Part shown: positions 1-9,866 of the stretch, piece after piece
Position numbering within the stretch: the first letter of the stretch is position 1
How the letters are laid out: each line of letters starts with the position of its first letter
From: Rhizophagus sp. LPA8_4_AMF
Taxonomy: Eukaryota; Glomeromycota; Glomeromycetes; Glomerales; Glomeraceae
Length of the DNA: 32,831 bases
Direction of reading: 5' to 3'
NCBI GenBank assembly: GCA_021464525.1
Contig: JADRCO010000480.1
Span: 1-32,831 of the forward strand
Position numbers and translations under genes: made by a program
The notes under the pieces: model-generated
Told to the model about the DNA's origin: nothing
What the model saw: the letters and a program-made list of their open reading frames with translations, nothing else
Databases searched by the model: none

Positions 1-969
1 ATAAGCAAATCAACTTACATTATTAAATGAAGTATATGTATATAAATTTTCATATTTTCTTAACAGCACTAATTCACAAATTTTTTGTTTTTCTGTTTGT
101 TAACTTTATAGTATAATTTTATTACTTTGGTCACTTTTTACACCGTTTTCCATATAAAAGTCTTATTTTATATTATAAAACCTATAAAAAAATGGGTGTT
201 TTAATCATAATTTTAACTGTGGCGCATAAATCATGTGATCGGCAGAAACCCCAGTAAAATCTTTATTAATTAGCCAATCAAATAAATTTTTTAAAAAATT
301 TTTTTTTACAGAAAAGGAGGGAATTTTTCCCCTGGTTAAGATTAGCAATACTCTTAAAATAATTAGTATTAATAAATATTTCTATACCTGCAAAGCAATA
401 AATTATAAAATATATGTAAATATATTGTATATAATTAAAAAATATTAACAAAAAAATAAAGAAATAAAAGAAAAAGAAAACAAAAAAAAATTGAAAATAT
501 TGAACAAAAGAATAAAAAAATAAGAGACAAAAAAAAATAAATGACAAAAACGTGTGCATGATTAAATCATTAAATCACATGCAAGGATCAGCCTAATTTT
601 AATTGGCCAGAAAATACTATATCGTAAAATTACAGAATATTTTGAACAGAAAAAATCATGCAAATCATGCACAATTACTAAATATCATCCCTTGTGATAA
701 ATTAAAAATTACCAACACAAATTCAACACAAATTCAACACAAATAATAAAATTTGGCCAAAATCAACAAATTTTTACCAGAATTATCAACACAAATTAAA
801 TACAAATTAAACACAAATTCAATCACAATTTATTTATGTTACATCTATATTGTTAAGAATTAAATAAATAAATCTGCAATCATTTTGCTTATTAAAAATT
901 ATATGGTATCACGTTTTATTTATTATAGTAAAAAAAATGCTATTATGTGATACATATAAAAAATAATAT
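1..969. other. AT-rich non-coding stretch with short repeats
   Basis: No supportable gene was found. The stretch is rich in A and T runs. Around 715-830 there is an irregular array of short related units of the form ACACAAATTCA / ACACAAATTAA, repeated about seven times, which looks like a degenerate minisatellite. The only long open frame (278-559 on the minus strand) is a Phe/Tyr/Ile run produced by A/T homopolymers. Confidence 0.5.
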
Positions 970-1242
970 TTATTTTCTATACACCTCATAATTGTTAAAT
1001 AAACTATTTAAATATTGAGTTTTTTCTTTGGTATTATATGATCCATTAGAAAATATATTACCATTGTCAGCTGCACCATCATCAGTTTCACTATCAGCTG
1101 CATCACCTTCAGCTACACCATCAGTTATAGCATCTACATTACAACCATTAGCTACAACTAGAGAAACAGGAGAATTGTCATCTGAACACAAAAATTTATC
1201 TATATTCTCCAATTTTTGCTAAAAATAAATAATAAATAAATT

Positions 1243-1256
1243 ATAATTCGAATAAT
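1243..1256 (+). repeat. Left 14-bp target-site duplication of the SINE-like element
   Basis: ATAATTCGAATAAT. It matches 13 of 14 bases with the copy at 2296-2309. Confidence 0.7.
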
Positions 1257-1261
1257 AAAGG

Positions 1262-1349
1262 TTGATCACCCTTAGCTCATTAGTTAGTCCGTGAGTCCCC
1301 TCATAAGCCTGATTATGGTGAGGACGTAAGTTCAATTCTGCTGATCACA
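1262..1349 (+). other. tRNA-like head of the SINE-like element (putative internal Pol III promoter)
   Basis: TTAGCTCATTAGTTAG (1273-1288) is a close match to a tRNA D-arm and A box. AGTTCAATTCT (1329-1339) matches 8 of the 10 fixed positions of the B box. A CCTCA/TGAGG pair between them could form an anticodon stem, but with a loop of about 15 nt. TGATCA at both ends can pair as an acceptor-like stem. The A-to-B spacing is wider than in an ordinary tRNA, so this is a tRNA-derived promoter rather than a working tRNA. Confidence 0.6.
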
Positions 1350-1728
1350 GAATCTGCACTGAATTATACTGCGTGCATACATACCATGTATATTGAAGTG
1401 AAGGCGATGATTAGTGTGAACTGCATTATGGTGTATCAATATGTACAATACAGCTGCATACTTTAACTGAGAGTCATGGTGTCCTCCGTTCTGAGCCTGA
1501 AGCTGATGGTAGCTCTATTGTGCTGTCTTGATGGTCACTTTACAATACCATTAGGGTAGTTCTTATCCTATAGATCACTCAGCGATATCTTTGGGGGTCC
1601 AATTGGGCTAGATGGTTCTATAAATGTTAAAGACATTAGATACTTGTCTTTGTGATAGTTGAACCTTCTTGTAGGTCTTAGGCCAACTAAGTTGTTTGTG
1701 AGAGCAAGTGATGTATTAGATTTAGAGG

Positions 1729-1745
1729 TGGGGTTTGATTCCCCA
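1729..1745 (+). other. Second tRNA T-arm/B-box inside the SINE-like element
   Basis: TGGGGTTTGATTCCCCA forms a perfect 5-bp stem with a 7-nt loop (TTTGATT), the canonical tRNA T-arm geometry. It contains GGTTTGATTCC, one base from the B-box consensus. The upstream GTGAGAGCAAG resembles the 3' half of a D-arm. This suggests a second tRNA-derived module. Confidence 0.55.
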
Positions 1746-2295
1746 GTGACTTTGATGTATTGGCTGGTGATGACTTGGGACTGTGAGGTAGTCATCTTTA
1801 AGGTCTGATCCTGTATCTCTGTTATTTTCTGTCTGACTAGTCACTGTCAAAGTGTACTTAATTATGCCAGTATATACTAGTTGAGGACTTACAACTGTAT
1901 TCTGTTGTGTTGACTGTGATGGTCTTTAAGTGAGACCAACCTAAATCTTGATATTGCATTACTTTCAAGAGCCACTAATATGGTAATGAATATGGGAGGA
2001 TTTCTAGATGATTGTTCTGTTGCATTACACTTTTAGGTTCAAAGATCCTTGTTCTTGCTATGATGGGCTGGTCCTGGGTAAATTGGATTAATCTTGACCT
2101 TATCATGATTATAAGATTAAAGGAGGAATAGGTGACGGCTTAGGCTTAATATGGAATAAAGAGCAGGGCAGTATTCTTTACATCATCGGGTAGTTAGTGA
2201 CCACTATAATAGGATTATATCCTGGAAGTTGCTAGCCTGCCAATGATACTATTTGTAAACCCATAATATCGCAATCCTTAAAGATTAAAAAAAAA

Positions 2296-2309
2296 ATAAT
2301 TCAAATAAT
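2296..2309 (+). repeat. Right 14-bp target-site duplication of the SINE-like element
   Basis: ATAATTCAAATAAT directly follows the terminal A run. The single mismatch with the left copy is G versus A, a possible post-insertion transition. Confidence 0.7.
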
Positions 2310-3539
2310 TCACATTTTGTAAATTGTAAATTAAAAACTTACTAAGTTGTTAATTATCTTCAACTTCATTATACTTTCGTTCATTTGAATTTTTTGATTA
2401 TTAGGATTTAAGTACATTTCATATATACCAATCACATACGCTATTAGTATTTTAGATGGACTTTTATTTTCTTTTTGTAATTTTTCAATTATTATCAACA
2501 TATAAGTTGTAGTTTGTTCATCTTTAATTTTTCTAAAGAGATTTTTGTAACATCTTCTTACTTCCAGGTTACTCTTCCATTCCTAGATCTTTAACAGACT
2601 AGCCTGAGTGTTAATAGACGGTAGTTTATATCCAGTCGCTTCAAAAAACAAAATATATAACATCTTTGACCCTAGATGGAAACATTTTCCATATACTTCT
2701 ATGTTGTTATACTAACTATTAAGAAAAAATATTAGTATGAAATTTTAATAAAATCAAAATTGCTTTAATGTACCATCAGGCTAATTTTTTTTTCATAAAA
2801 AAGGATCTATTGATTTTTTGAATTGTTGTAAAAATTCTGGGTTTTCTTCTCTTAAGAATTTCTTTATTGCAATCCTATATTCATCCTGACTAGGATATAT
2901 TAATTTTTCAAATAAAAATTTCATGATCTTTTTGATGGGTTTCTAATAAAACAAGGTTAGCATTTTAATTTTTCATTAAATAATATTCATCTTTATTACC
3001 TTTATATAATCTGGATCTATTGTATTATCATTGAGCTTTTTTTTATATCTAAAAGATGGGTTTCAAGATCTTTTTGTCCAGTGATAAGTGCTTCAAGTCT
3101 CGCAATTATTTGTGAATTAGATCTTAAGAGCTTTTCTATTGTTTTTTTGTTAACTTTAACAAAAAATATAATTTAACATTATACTGTATATAATTTCTTA
3201 TAAATGAATATGATATATGTATTTTTATATTTGTATTGATTTCTTTGAATAAAAAAATGGTTGAAATTTGGATTAAATCAAATAAGTTTTTGTCACTCAA
3301 AATACCTTTTAAAAGAAAATTGTTAGGTTATTTAAATCATTTACGATTATCATCTAAATAAGCATAATGCGAAGCTAATGTAGGCTAAAATTAAGATGAA
3401 AGGTAATTTTTGATCCGAATTATAAGATCATATAAAATTTTCAAAAAACACAAAATCAGCTTTAATAAAAATCTATAAATGTTAAGGTAACTCTTTGAAT
3501 TAGTATCGTGGAAGGCATTGAAAGAATAAATATGGCATC

Positions 3540-4508
3540 ATAATAATTATACAGCCACATAACCTTACATTATGGTAATCGAGCAAGTGAATCTGAACTT
3601 TTAATGCGTTGTAATTGTGAGCCTTGCAAAACGTCAATTTTTATTATTATATAAATGAGAAATTAAAGGTTCAGTAATTATTTTAATTTTAACTTTATTG
3701 AAGAGCACAAATGTGAAAAATTCGATTTATTACGACATTTGTCACTAGAAATTGATAACTGTTTTTTAAAATTTTGTTTTAAATGGAAAGATCAGGAAGC
3801 TCAAATAACCAAAGAAGTCGAGAAAATCTAGAAGGAAAAGAAAAATAACCTGATTTGTGATTTCTTTTATTACTTCCATTCTTGCTAGAGAAATGAATTT
3901 TATTCGCAACTACAATTTTCACATATTTTTTCACTTATAAGTCAGCTATTGGCATGCAAATACAAATAATAATAAAAATTTAGAAAGTATAATATATTAT
4001 TTTCTAAATAACGTAGATAGACCAATTAATTACTATTATGATTTTACCATTATGGCTTTTGTGGTAGAACTTATATATTAATTAACAGACAGTGAAGGAT
4101 CTCGTTTTTTTAAACAAATTTTTTTATTAATTGAATGCCTAATGGAATTAAAATTTGAGAGGTTCTCTCACTACATATATCAAAAGTCATTTATTCAAGT
4201 ACAAGTCCTATTTTTTTTGGTGCAGGTTAATCAAAACTTTTCAAATTTCGTTATACCAAATAAAGAACATTTTGAATATTTATATTTATTTTTAATTAAT
4301 TTTCTCGACTGTAAAAATGCGTGATGAAATATTTTTTTTTCTATCGCATCAAAATTAACTTTCCATTCCATTGGCAAGTTCAATTTTGGTTTGCGCATGA
4401 ATTCTTAAGATTCTACCCGATTATTCTAGTAATTTTTTTATTCGCAATTAAGATTCCAGGAACTAAAAGGGTTAAATCGCCAATTATAGCAAATTATCTT
4501 CTATTATG
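3540..4508 (+). pseudogene. Decayed coding region of unknown function
   Basis: Long protein-like stretches continue in one frame across single stops. One block around 3585-3640 is Cys-containing (RCNCEPC). It is followed by a likely 30-bp remnant of an intron or insertion near 3677-3706. A second block of about 85 codons from 3707 (EHKCEKFDLLRHLSLEIDNC...) contains two TAG stops and ends at TAA near 3965. A third block of about 120 codons, about 3985-4324, contains one TAA. A hydrophobic block follows at 4321-4509. Runs of balanced amino-acid composition interrupted only by isolated stops indicate former coding DNA, not chance. I do not recognise the family, and no catalytic motif is evident. 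Confidence 0.45.
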
Positions 4509-4509
4509 A

Positions 4510-5762
4510 TATATAGCGTGTGGAGCGAACCTATAATGAAACTAAAATTTCACGCTATGTGCACAGTTAGAGATTTTAGTACATTACAAAGAAAGTAGTA
4601 ATAGAGATGGTTTCTTATAATCATAGAATTTTACGATTTATAAAATGAATGGGTGTAAAATGGGCACTACCCTCTCAATCTATATTAAATCAATAGGTTG
4701 ATTTATATACCATTGCTTAAAATAATACGATTTAATTTGTCTCAAATGGTCGTAAGTTATAAATTAAAAATTACCCATTAACTTGTAGGTCCAAAATTGG
4801 AATTCAAACCCACGTCAAAAGAGTATTTTTATTTGTGCAAATGTCTACTTTTTGTTAGCATTTTTCGTATTATGGACTGCGGTACATCATGGCCAAGCTA
4901 CTCCTATGTGCAATATTTAAGCAAGACTGGAATTATTTTTAGAAAAAAAAAGTATATGTAAAATTTTTGATTTTTGTTCATACAGCATCATTGTTTATCA
5001 TTTTGGCACTGAAAATTTAACAATGCAATACCTGTCAATACACAGGTTTTGCTAGGTTTATTACTAATCCAGGTCTGTGACAGTCGTACAGGTGCACCAC
5101 AAGCCACGCGCCGCTACGCGTCATTCATCTAAAAAAATCAATATATCTTTATAAATCAGAAATAAAATTATACGCGAAAGTTTACAATTATCATTGAAAA
5201 TAGCAATTATAGCATTCAAAACCTATATAAGGGTAGTAACTGATTTTTTAAGGAAATCAGTACCTAAGCCTATTAAAACAGATGGCCTGACTGAATTCAA
5301 TCCGAATTATGAATTACCCATAAATGTTTAGATATTTTTGATTGTTACTATGGCGAATAAAATAACACAATAATCTTTGAAATGATGCTATATGAAAAAG
5401 TATTATAGAAGAGTATCCTTCATAAAACTTCTAAGACAGATTTCAATTATTTCATAGTTTTCATAGTTGACGTAAGAATATAAATAAGAATTGTTTGTAC
5501 TTCTCAATTTTGATCTACTTTAATATGCGTAATTTGACGTCGATCCATTAATATGGATTTGGTAACTTAATAGTAATTTTATACAGTATTATCGATAAAA
5601 TAATAATAATAATTTTTTTAACAATTATGTTATTATTATTTGCGCGCCTGTTTTTTTCAATCGAGAAAAATTACATATATTAAGTAAATTTTCTACTCAT
5701 TTTCAATTATTTTTCAAAAACCTTTTTTTTTATAAAAAAAAATTTAATTATAAATATACAAA
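4510..5762. other. Intergenic region, no gene seen
   Basis: Only short frames are present. The short GC-rich island ACGCGCCGCTACGCG near 5106-5120 stands out in AT-rich DNA. A and T runs near 5728-5757 lie directly upstream of the hemerythrin start and probably belong to its promoter or 5' leader. On the minus strand near 4800-4810 a weak B-box-like motif occurs without a convincing A box. Confidence 0.5.
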
Positions 5763-6909
5763 ATGAAATCATTTTTCTCACTCATCAAACCTAATTATCA
5801 AATAAGTACCCTTGCCAAACCTTCTTATTCATCATATTTTGTTAACAAAAGATTTTATGTAGCCAACGCTTCTATTGATAATGGCATAAAAGCTACTTAT
5901 CCTTACCCCAATCAAATTACAAACATAGTATGGGTCAATTCATTTTTATCAATAAAATTTTCGATTTTATAGATAACTTTTTTTGTTTCTTAAAAAAAAA
6001 AAAAAAAAAAAAAGGAAAAAAAGGGGAATTTGATTGACGAAGCGATAAGAGATCATCGCGTTATCAAAGACTTATGGGGACGTTATCAGAAAGAAGCTAA
6101 TAGAAATGAACGTCAAAAAATAGCGAACACAATTATTTATGAATGTAAGATAAAAAATTTTTTATTCCTCTTTTTGTACAAAACTCATATAATTTTGTCA
6201 AATTAAATGAATACTCTAGTCGCAGTACACACCGCTACAGAGGATATTGTGTTATATCCAGTTTTGGAAAAGTACTACCCTAACATCGTGAAACACAATC
6301 ACGCGGAACATCATCATATTAAAGAGGCACTTCACAAACTGTTCTCGATGAAGGTTTCCGATCATGGATATGATGATATTTTAGCTAAAGCCATCAAGGT
6401 AATTCTTCACCATTTATATTAGCAATTCATTTTTGCATGTTAAAATTTTTTTATGTATTGTAAATTAAATAAATTAAAGGAATTTGAGGTGCACGCTGCT
6501 CAAGAAGAAAGCGATCAATTCCCCAAACTCAAAGAGGCAATCGGAGATGACAAACAATTGTTAAAATTAGGTGAAGAATTCGAAAAAATCCGTTCAAAAG
6601 TTCCTACTCGATCTCACCTAACCACTCATGACAACGTTCGTATCTTAACAATTAAAAATATGTAATTTTTTTTATTTTTATATTTTATTATTAATTTCTT
6701 TTTCATTTCTTTTCATATTTAAAGCATCCGATGGAATCTGCAAGTTAGTACACATTTAATTTAATTAGCTTTACGCTAGTTTTTACCATTGCTAACACAA
6801 TTTTTTTTTTCTTATTACTAAAATCATAGTTTGCATGGCAGCTGCGCCTCTTGACCAAATTTTCAATTCCTCACGTAATTATGTCGGAACCATTCGTGAT
6901 AAAATTTGA
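5763..6909 (+). CDS. Hemerythrin-like HHE cation-binding protein, probably mitochondrial (6 exons)
   Basis: Deduced exons are 5763-5927, 6024-6144, 6220-6398, 6480-6635, 6725-6743 and 6830-6909, giving 720 bp and 239 aa in consistent phase. HHE signatures appear in order: DHRVIKDL, HTATEDIVLYP (H-x-x-x-E), HNHAEHHHIKE and HAAQEESDQFPKL. These are the His/Glu ligands expected of a four-helix bundle binding a di-iron or other metal centre. After the bundle comes PTRSH, and the C-terminal segment reads CMAAAPLDQIF... The first 35 residues are Ser/Lys/Arg/aromatic-rich and free of Asp and Glu, typical of a mitochondrial presequence. Known HHE proteins bind oxygen, iron or nitric oxide; which applies here cannot be said. 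The donor after exon 4 (GTTCGT) is weak. A stronger donor (GTAATT at 6661) exists but leads out of the family frame, so the exon 4/5 join is the uncertain part. Confidence 0.8.
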
Positions 6910-7098
6910 TTTATTATATAGAAAAAAAATTTCATTAAATTTTACGAATAATAAAATTATTAAAGCGTCTTTCAATATTCTATCAAATATTATTCCTATA
7001 TTCCTTCTGATACTAAAATAAAATATTTCAATAAAACATTTTTCAAAAAACGTACAAGATTGTATATGCTTTATTAATAATATCAATGTATTTCCCTT

Positions 7099-9216
7099 TC
7101 AATTATCAGTTAAAGTAAATGGTTTTCTAATAATCGGTTTACTAATAATTTGAAAAACTTCATATTCATCAACAGAGAATTTGTCATTGGATTCTATAAT
7201 AGGTTTTTGATATGAAGTTTGATTACAACTACACATTTTATCAGTTCTGAAATTATTTCCCGACATAATTAAATCACCATTTCCAAATTTAGGTCCAGTT
7301 GAATTTGACAAAAGTCCAATTCCATAATTAGAATCTTCAACATCAGATTTTGTAAATTTTATTTCATTAACATTAACGTCATTATCATCATAATTGAAAG
7401 AAAATATAAAACTTTCTTTACATCTTAAGTAATCAAGATTTTGCTGTTCTGTTATGTCAAGTGGAAATCTACCAATATCAGATATTTGTGGTAAGCTTAT
7501 AACTTTATTAGAACCCGAAATGTTAACATATGAAATCGTTCGCATCTTTCTTGTCTTTCTTACTAACCTGGGTGATGCGGTCACGCTAGTACGTGCACCT
7601 TGTGTTGTAACTTGTAAAGAACTGAAAGGACTCTGTGTTGTAACTAGTGAGATACTAGAACCTTGTGTTGTGGAAGATGGCGTACCAAAACCAACTGAAG
7701 ATTTTGTCGTACTTGTTATTTGTGATAAATTAGAACTTTGTGTTGTGGAAGATGGCGTACCAAAACCAAATGAAGATTTCGTCGTACTTGTTATTTGTGA
7801 TAAATTAGAACTTTGTGTTGTGGAAGATGGCGTACCAAAACTAACTGTACTTGCAATTTGTGCTATCTTTCCAATATTAGATAAATTAGGACTTTGTCTT
7901 GTGGAAGATCCGAAAATGTCGTTAAATACAGGTTGTGCTGTAGTAAAAGAGATTCCAAAACCAGGACTTTTTGAAGTACTAGAAGGAGTGCCAAAAGATC
8001 CAAAACCGGATGCACCAAAATTATGAGTTACGGGTTTCCATTCTACACATTTTTTCCATGCTAAAGGATTATAACCACCAATAACTTTTCTTGTACCAGC
8101 TATTCTTATTACGACCAGGGTATTATTTATGTCAAGACATTTAGAATGAAATATTTCACTGTTAAATCCATCCTGGCTACCACGTAATAATAATTTGAAT
8201 TCATATGGAATTTCCGAAAATTTAATTGGTTTATTTGATTTAATTATCCAAGTTGCGATTTGCGCAGCTTCCGTTGATGTTATCACTGTAGAATCAATAA
8301 CACCAATTCTTGGTGATAAATTAAATTCTGAATTTAAAACTCTTGATGTCAAATGATATTGAATTATTCCTTCCTTTATTTTTTCCGGAATAATTTTTTC
8401 ATACGGTCGGACCTCATAATAATAATTAATTGAGATAATATGATTAAATCTAATTAAAGGAAAAAAATCATCTAAGGTCGATTTTAGAACTTTAAAATCT
8501 TCTTCATTCCAATTGGTTAATATTTTTGAGTTATTAACGGATTCCTTTCCCCATAAAATTAATTTTCTCCAAATATCAATTTCACTCATAACTAAATTAT
8601 CTTTTTTAATTATATCAATTAAAAGGTCCTTATCTATTTTAACAAAATCTTTAGAGTAAAATAACATATCAGGTTGGTATTGAATAATTTTATCAAAATG
8701 CTTTTGTAATTTTTTAAGTTCTTGATGTTTTAAGGAAATTTTATAAGTAAAAAAAAAATTTTCTTGTAACCAATCTTTATGAGAAATTAAAAGTATATCT
8801 TGTAAAAAATCTGACATTCCATTAATTTTTAATTCATTCATTGCTATTAATAATTCAAAAATATCTTTTCCTGATAATGAATTAATACTTATTTCACCAT
8901 AATAAAGGTATTTTAAAAAAATATTAAAAATAAATGGTGAAATATTTGGTAAATCTATAACGATATTTTCTTCGTCTTTTTTTTTGTTATCAGATAAAAT
9001 AGTTTTAAACCAAGGACTTTGTGTGCTAAGTATTAACGAATGAGCTTTAAATCTATTGGCGTTACTATTTGTATTAGCATCCTTTTCATCACCAACGATG
9101 ATTGTTACGTCTCCATCGGTTTTCGCTTGGTCAAAAAGTGTTTTATAATTATCAGATAAATTTTTAAAGAAACTATGAGCGAAACTCATTTTGTCAAGGG
9201 GGGAAAAGGAAAACAT
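7099..9216 (-). CDS. BTB-BACK-TLDc protein with an FG-repeat-like insert inside TLDc
   Basis: Single exon, 705 aa, starting at the ATG at 9214-9216; Met10 is an alternative start. BTB/POZ spans about residues 14-145 (core FKAHSLILSTQSPWFKTIL, then LKYLYYGEI), BACK about 148-260, and the first TLDc half about 305-395 (LLRGSQDGF, IAGTRKVIGGYNPLAWK). Residues about 396-560 are low-complexity Ser/Thr/Gly with nine FG dipeptides, including a 25-residue unit repeated twice plus a partial copy. The second TLDc half follows at about 600-694 (SFIFSF, GPKFGNGDLIM). BTB-BACK proteins commonly act as adaptors for Cullin-3 ubiquitin ligases, and TLDc domains are linked to V-ATPase regulation and oxidative-stress resistance. 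This architecture is strongly expanded in Rhizophagus-type fungi. The domain order is direct; the role is inferred. It converges with the hemerythrin gene, 189 bp away. Confidence 0.9.
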   Translation of the reverse strand: MFSFSPLDKMSFAHSFFKNLSDNYKTLFDQAKTDGDVTIIVGDEKDANTNSNANRFKAHSLILSTQSPWFKTILSDNKKKDEENIVIDLPNISPFIFNIFLKYLYYGEISINSLSGKDIFELLIAMNELKINGMSDFLQDILLISHKDWLQENFFFTYKISLKHQELKKLQKHFDKIIQYQPDMLFYSKDFVKIDKDLLIDIIKKDNLVMSEIDIWRKLILWGKESVNNSKILTNWNEEDFKVLKSTLDDFFPLIRFNHIISINYYYEVRPYEKIIPEKIKEGIIQYHLTSRVLNSEFNLSPRIGVIDSTVITSTEAAQIATWIIKSNKPIKFSEIPYEFKLLLRGSQDGFNSEIFHSKCLDINNTLVVIRIAGTRKVIGGYNPLAWKKCVEWKPVTHNFGASGFGSFGTPSSTSKSPGFGISFTTAQPVFNDIFGSSTRQSPNLSNIGKIAQIASTVSFGTPSSTTQSSNLSQITSTTKSSFGFGTPSSTTQSSNLSQITSTTKSSVGFGTPSSTTQGSSISLVTTQSPFSSLQVTTQGARTSVTASPRLVRKTRKMRTISYVNISGSNKVISLPQISDIGRFPLDITEQQNLDYLRCKESFIFSFNYDDNDVNVNEIKFTKSDVEDSNYGIGLLSNSTGPKFGNGDLIMSGNNFRTDKMCSCNQTSYQKPIIESNDKFSVDEYEVFQIISKPIIRKPFTLTDN
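7663..7850 (-). repeat. 75-bp in-frame tandem repeat within the BTB-TLDc gene
   Basis: Copies start at 7663, 7738 and 7813 (the last about half length). The two full copies are nearly identical. Each unit encodes 25 residues with the core GFGTPSSTTQSSNLSQITST. The unit length is a multiple of three, so copy-number change keeps the frame. A related degenerate unit lies just outside, at about 7893-7912. Confidence 0.9.
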
Positions 9217-9866
9217 TACCCTAATTATTCAATATTTGACTTTTTTTATACAACAACGTGTTAATTGTTTCCAGATTAAGTATTTAACCAGTTATTCCAA
9301 CAAAGTATGATCCTTGTACCACGATAATATTACTTCTGTGACAAAAAGAGTACAAACAGTTTTAAAGAATTATTTAATTGAAGATAAGATTTTCACCATG
9401 ATTTTTTAAAATAAAGGTTATTTCTTTGTTGTTTTTAATGCTTGTGTTTTATTTTCTTTTAATTGACAGTTTCAAAATTAATTACTAAAAAAAATTCAAG
9501 TATGTAAATAAGTTTCTTGGTATCCTCAATTTCCAATCGGTACTTGAGTAATTTGACTCGACTCTTGTTAAGAGCAAAATTTTCTTTTGGGAACGTGACA
9601 CATTACCTTATTCAAACTTGAGGCAGGTATTGAGATTGCTATCATACTTCTGATTGATCGCCATTTTTGATCACATGTTTAATTGGTTGGATCGATTATT
9701 TCTCATTTATCAAAATAATGTTTTCTCATATGGTTCTTGATAATGGAGTATTCTATCCATAATGGATCAGTGTATGGGCAATAAAACCTATATCATACAT
9801 ACAACGAGAGCCATATCATTACTCATTATCGTTATACCGGTTATCGTAACACCTGAAAAAGAAATG
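9217..9866. other. Promoter side of the BTB gene and intergenic DNA
   Basis: No gene seen. A palindrome-like TATCCATAATGGAT lies near 9752-9765. Nothing else supportable. Confidence 0.45.

Larger units (their letters stand above)
1257..2295 (+). mobile_element. 1.04-kb poly(A)-tailed, tRNA-headed SINE-like retroelement
   Basis: The stretch is visibly less AT-rich than its surroundings. It begins with a tRNA-like head (A box near 1273-1288, B box near 1329-1339), contains a second, canonical tRNA T-arm at 1729-1745, and ends in an A run (2287-2296). It is flanked by 14-bp direct repeats differing at one base (1243-1256 and 2296-2309). Internal RNA polymerase III boxes, a 3' poly(A) and long target duplications are hallmarks of SINEs mobilised by LINE machinery. 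The length is above the usual SINE size, so it may be a composite or a LINE-derived non-autonomous element. It sits in the intron of the minus-strand gene, in opposite orientation. Removing it with one repeat leaves an intron of 71 bp, which is normal here. No convincing protein is encoded; the 75-aa minus-strand frame at 1568-1795 is judged accidental. Confidence 0.7.
970..3153 (-). pseudogene. Decayed multi-exon gene of unknown function, interrupted by a retroelement in its last intron
   Basis: Four exon-like blocks are seen on the minus strand: 3153-3000, 2942-2793, 2711-2343 and 1218-970. Each block is bounded by AG acceptors and, where needed, GT donors (GTAATA at 2999, GTAAGT at 2342). 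The phases of the last two exons agree (both phase 0). The first block is a Leu/Lys-rich, coiled-coil-like segment, the third is a Lys-rich helical segment, and the last is an acidic Asp/Ala/Gly-rich tail (for example DGVAEGDAADSETDD) ending in TAA at 970-972. Damage: an 8-A run near 3041-3048 appears one base short, shifting frame just before the first donor; a TGA at 2793-2795 ends the second block; and there is an in-frame TAG in the third (around 2587-2593, context LLKI*EWKS). I do not recognise the family. If the homopolymer breaks are sequencing errors it could still be a gene, but the TAG argues for a pseudogene. Confidence 0.55.

Noticed and set aside
278..559. Minus-strand Phe-rich frame of 93 codons
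   Set aside because: Low-complexity product of A runs, with no domain or balanced composition.
1568..1795. 75-codon minus-strand frame inside the SINE-like element
   Set aside because: No recognisable domain, and its DNA overlaps a perfect tRNA T-arm on the plus strand, which better explains the conservation-like look.
4780..4880. B-box-like GGTTTGAATTCC on the minus strand, as for a tRNA or SINE
   Set aside because: No acceptor or anticodon stem and no convincing A box at the right distance.
7454..8026. 190-codon open frame on the plus strand with repeated CVVEDGVPKP units
   Set aside because: It is the antisense of the FG-repeat part of the BTB-TLDc gene. The repetition comes from the 75-bp units, and the opposite strand has full domain support.
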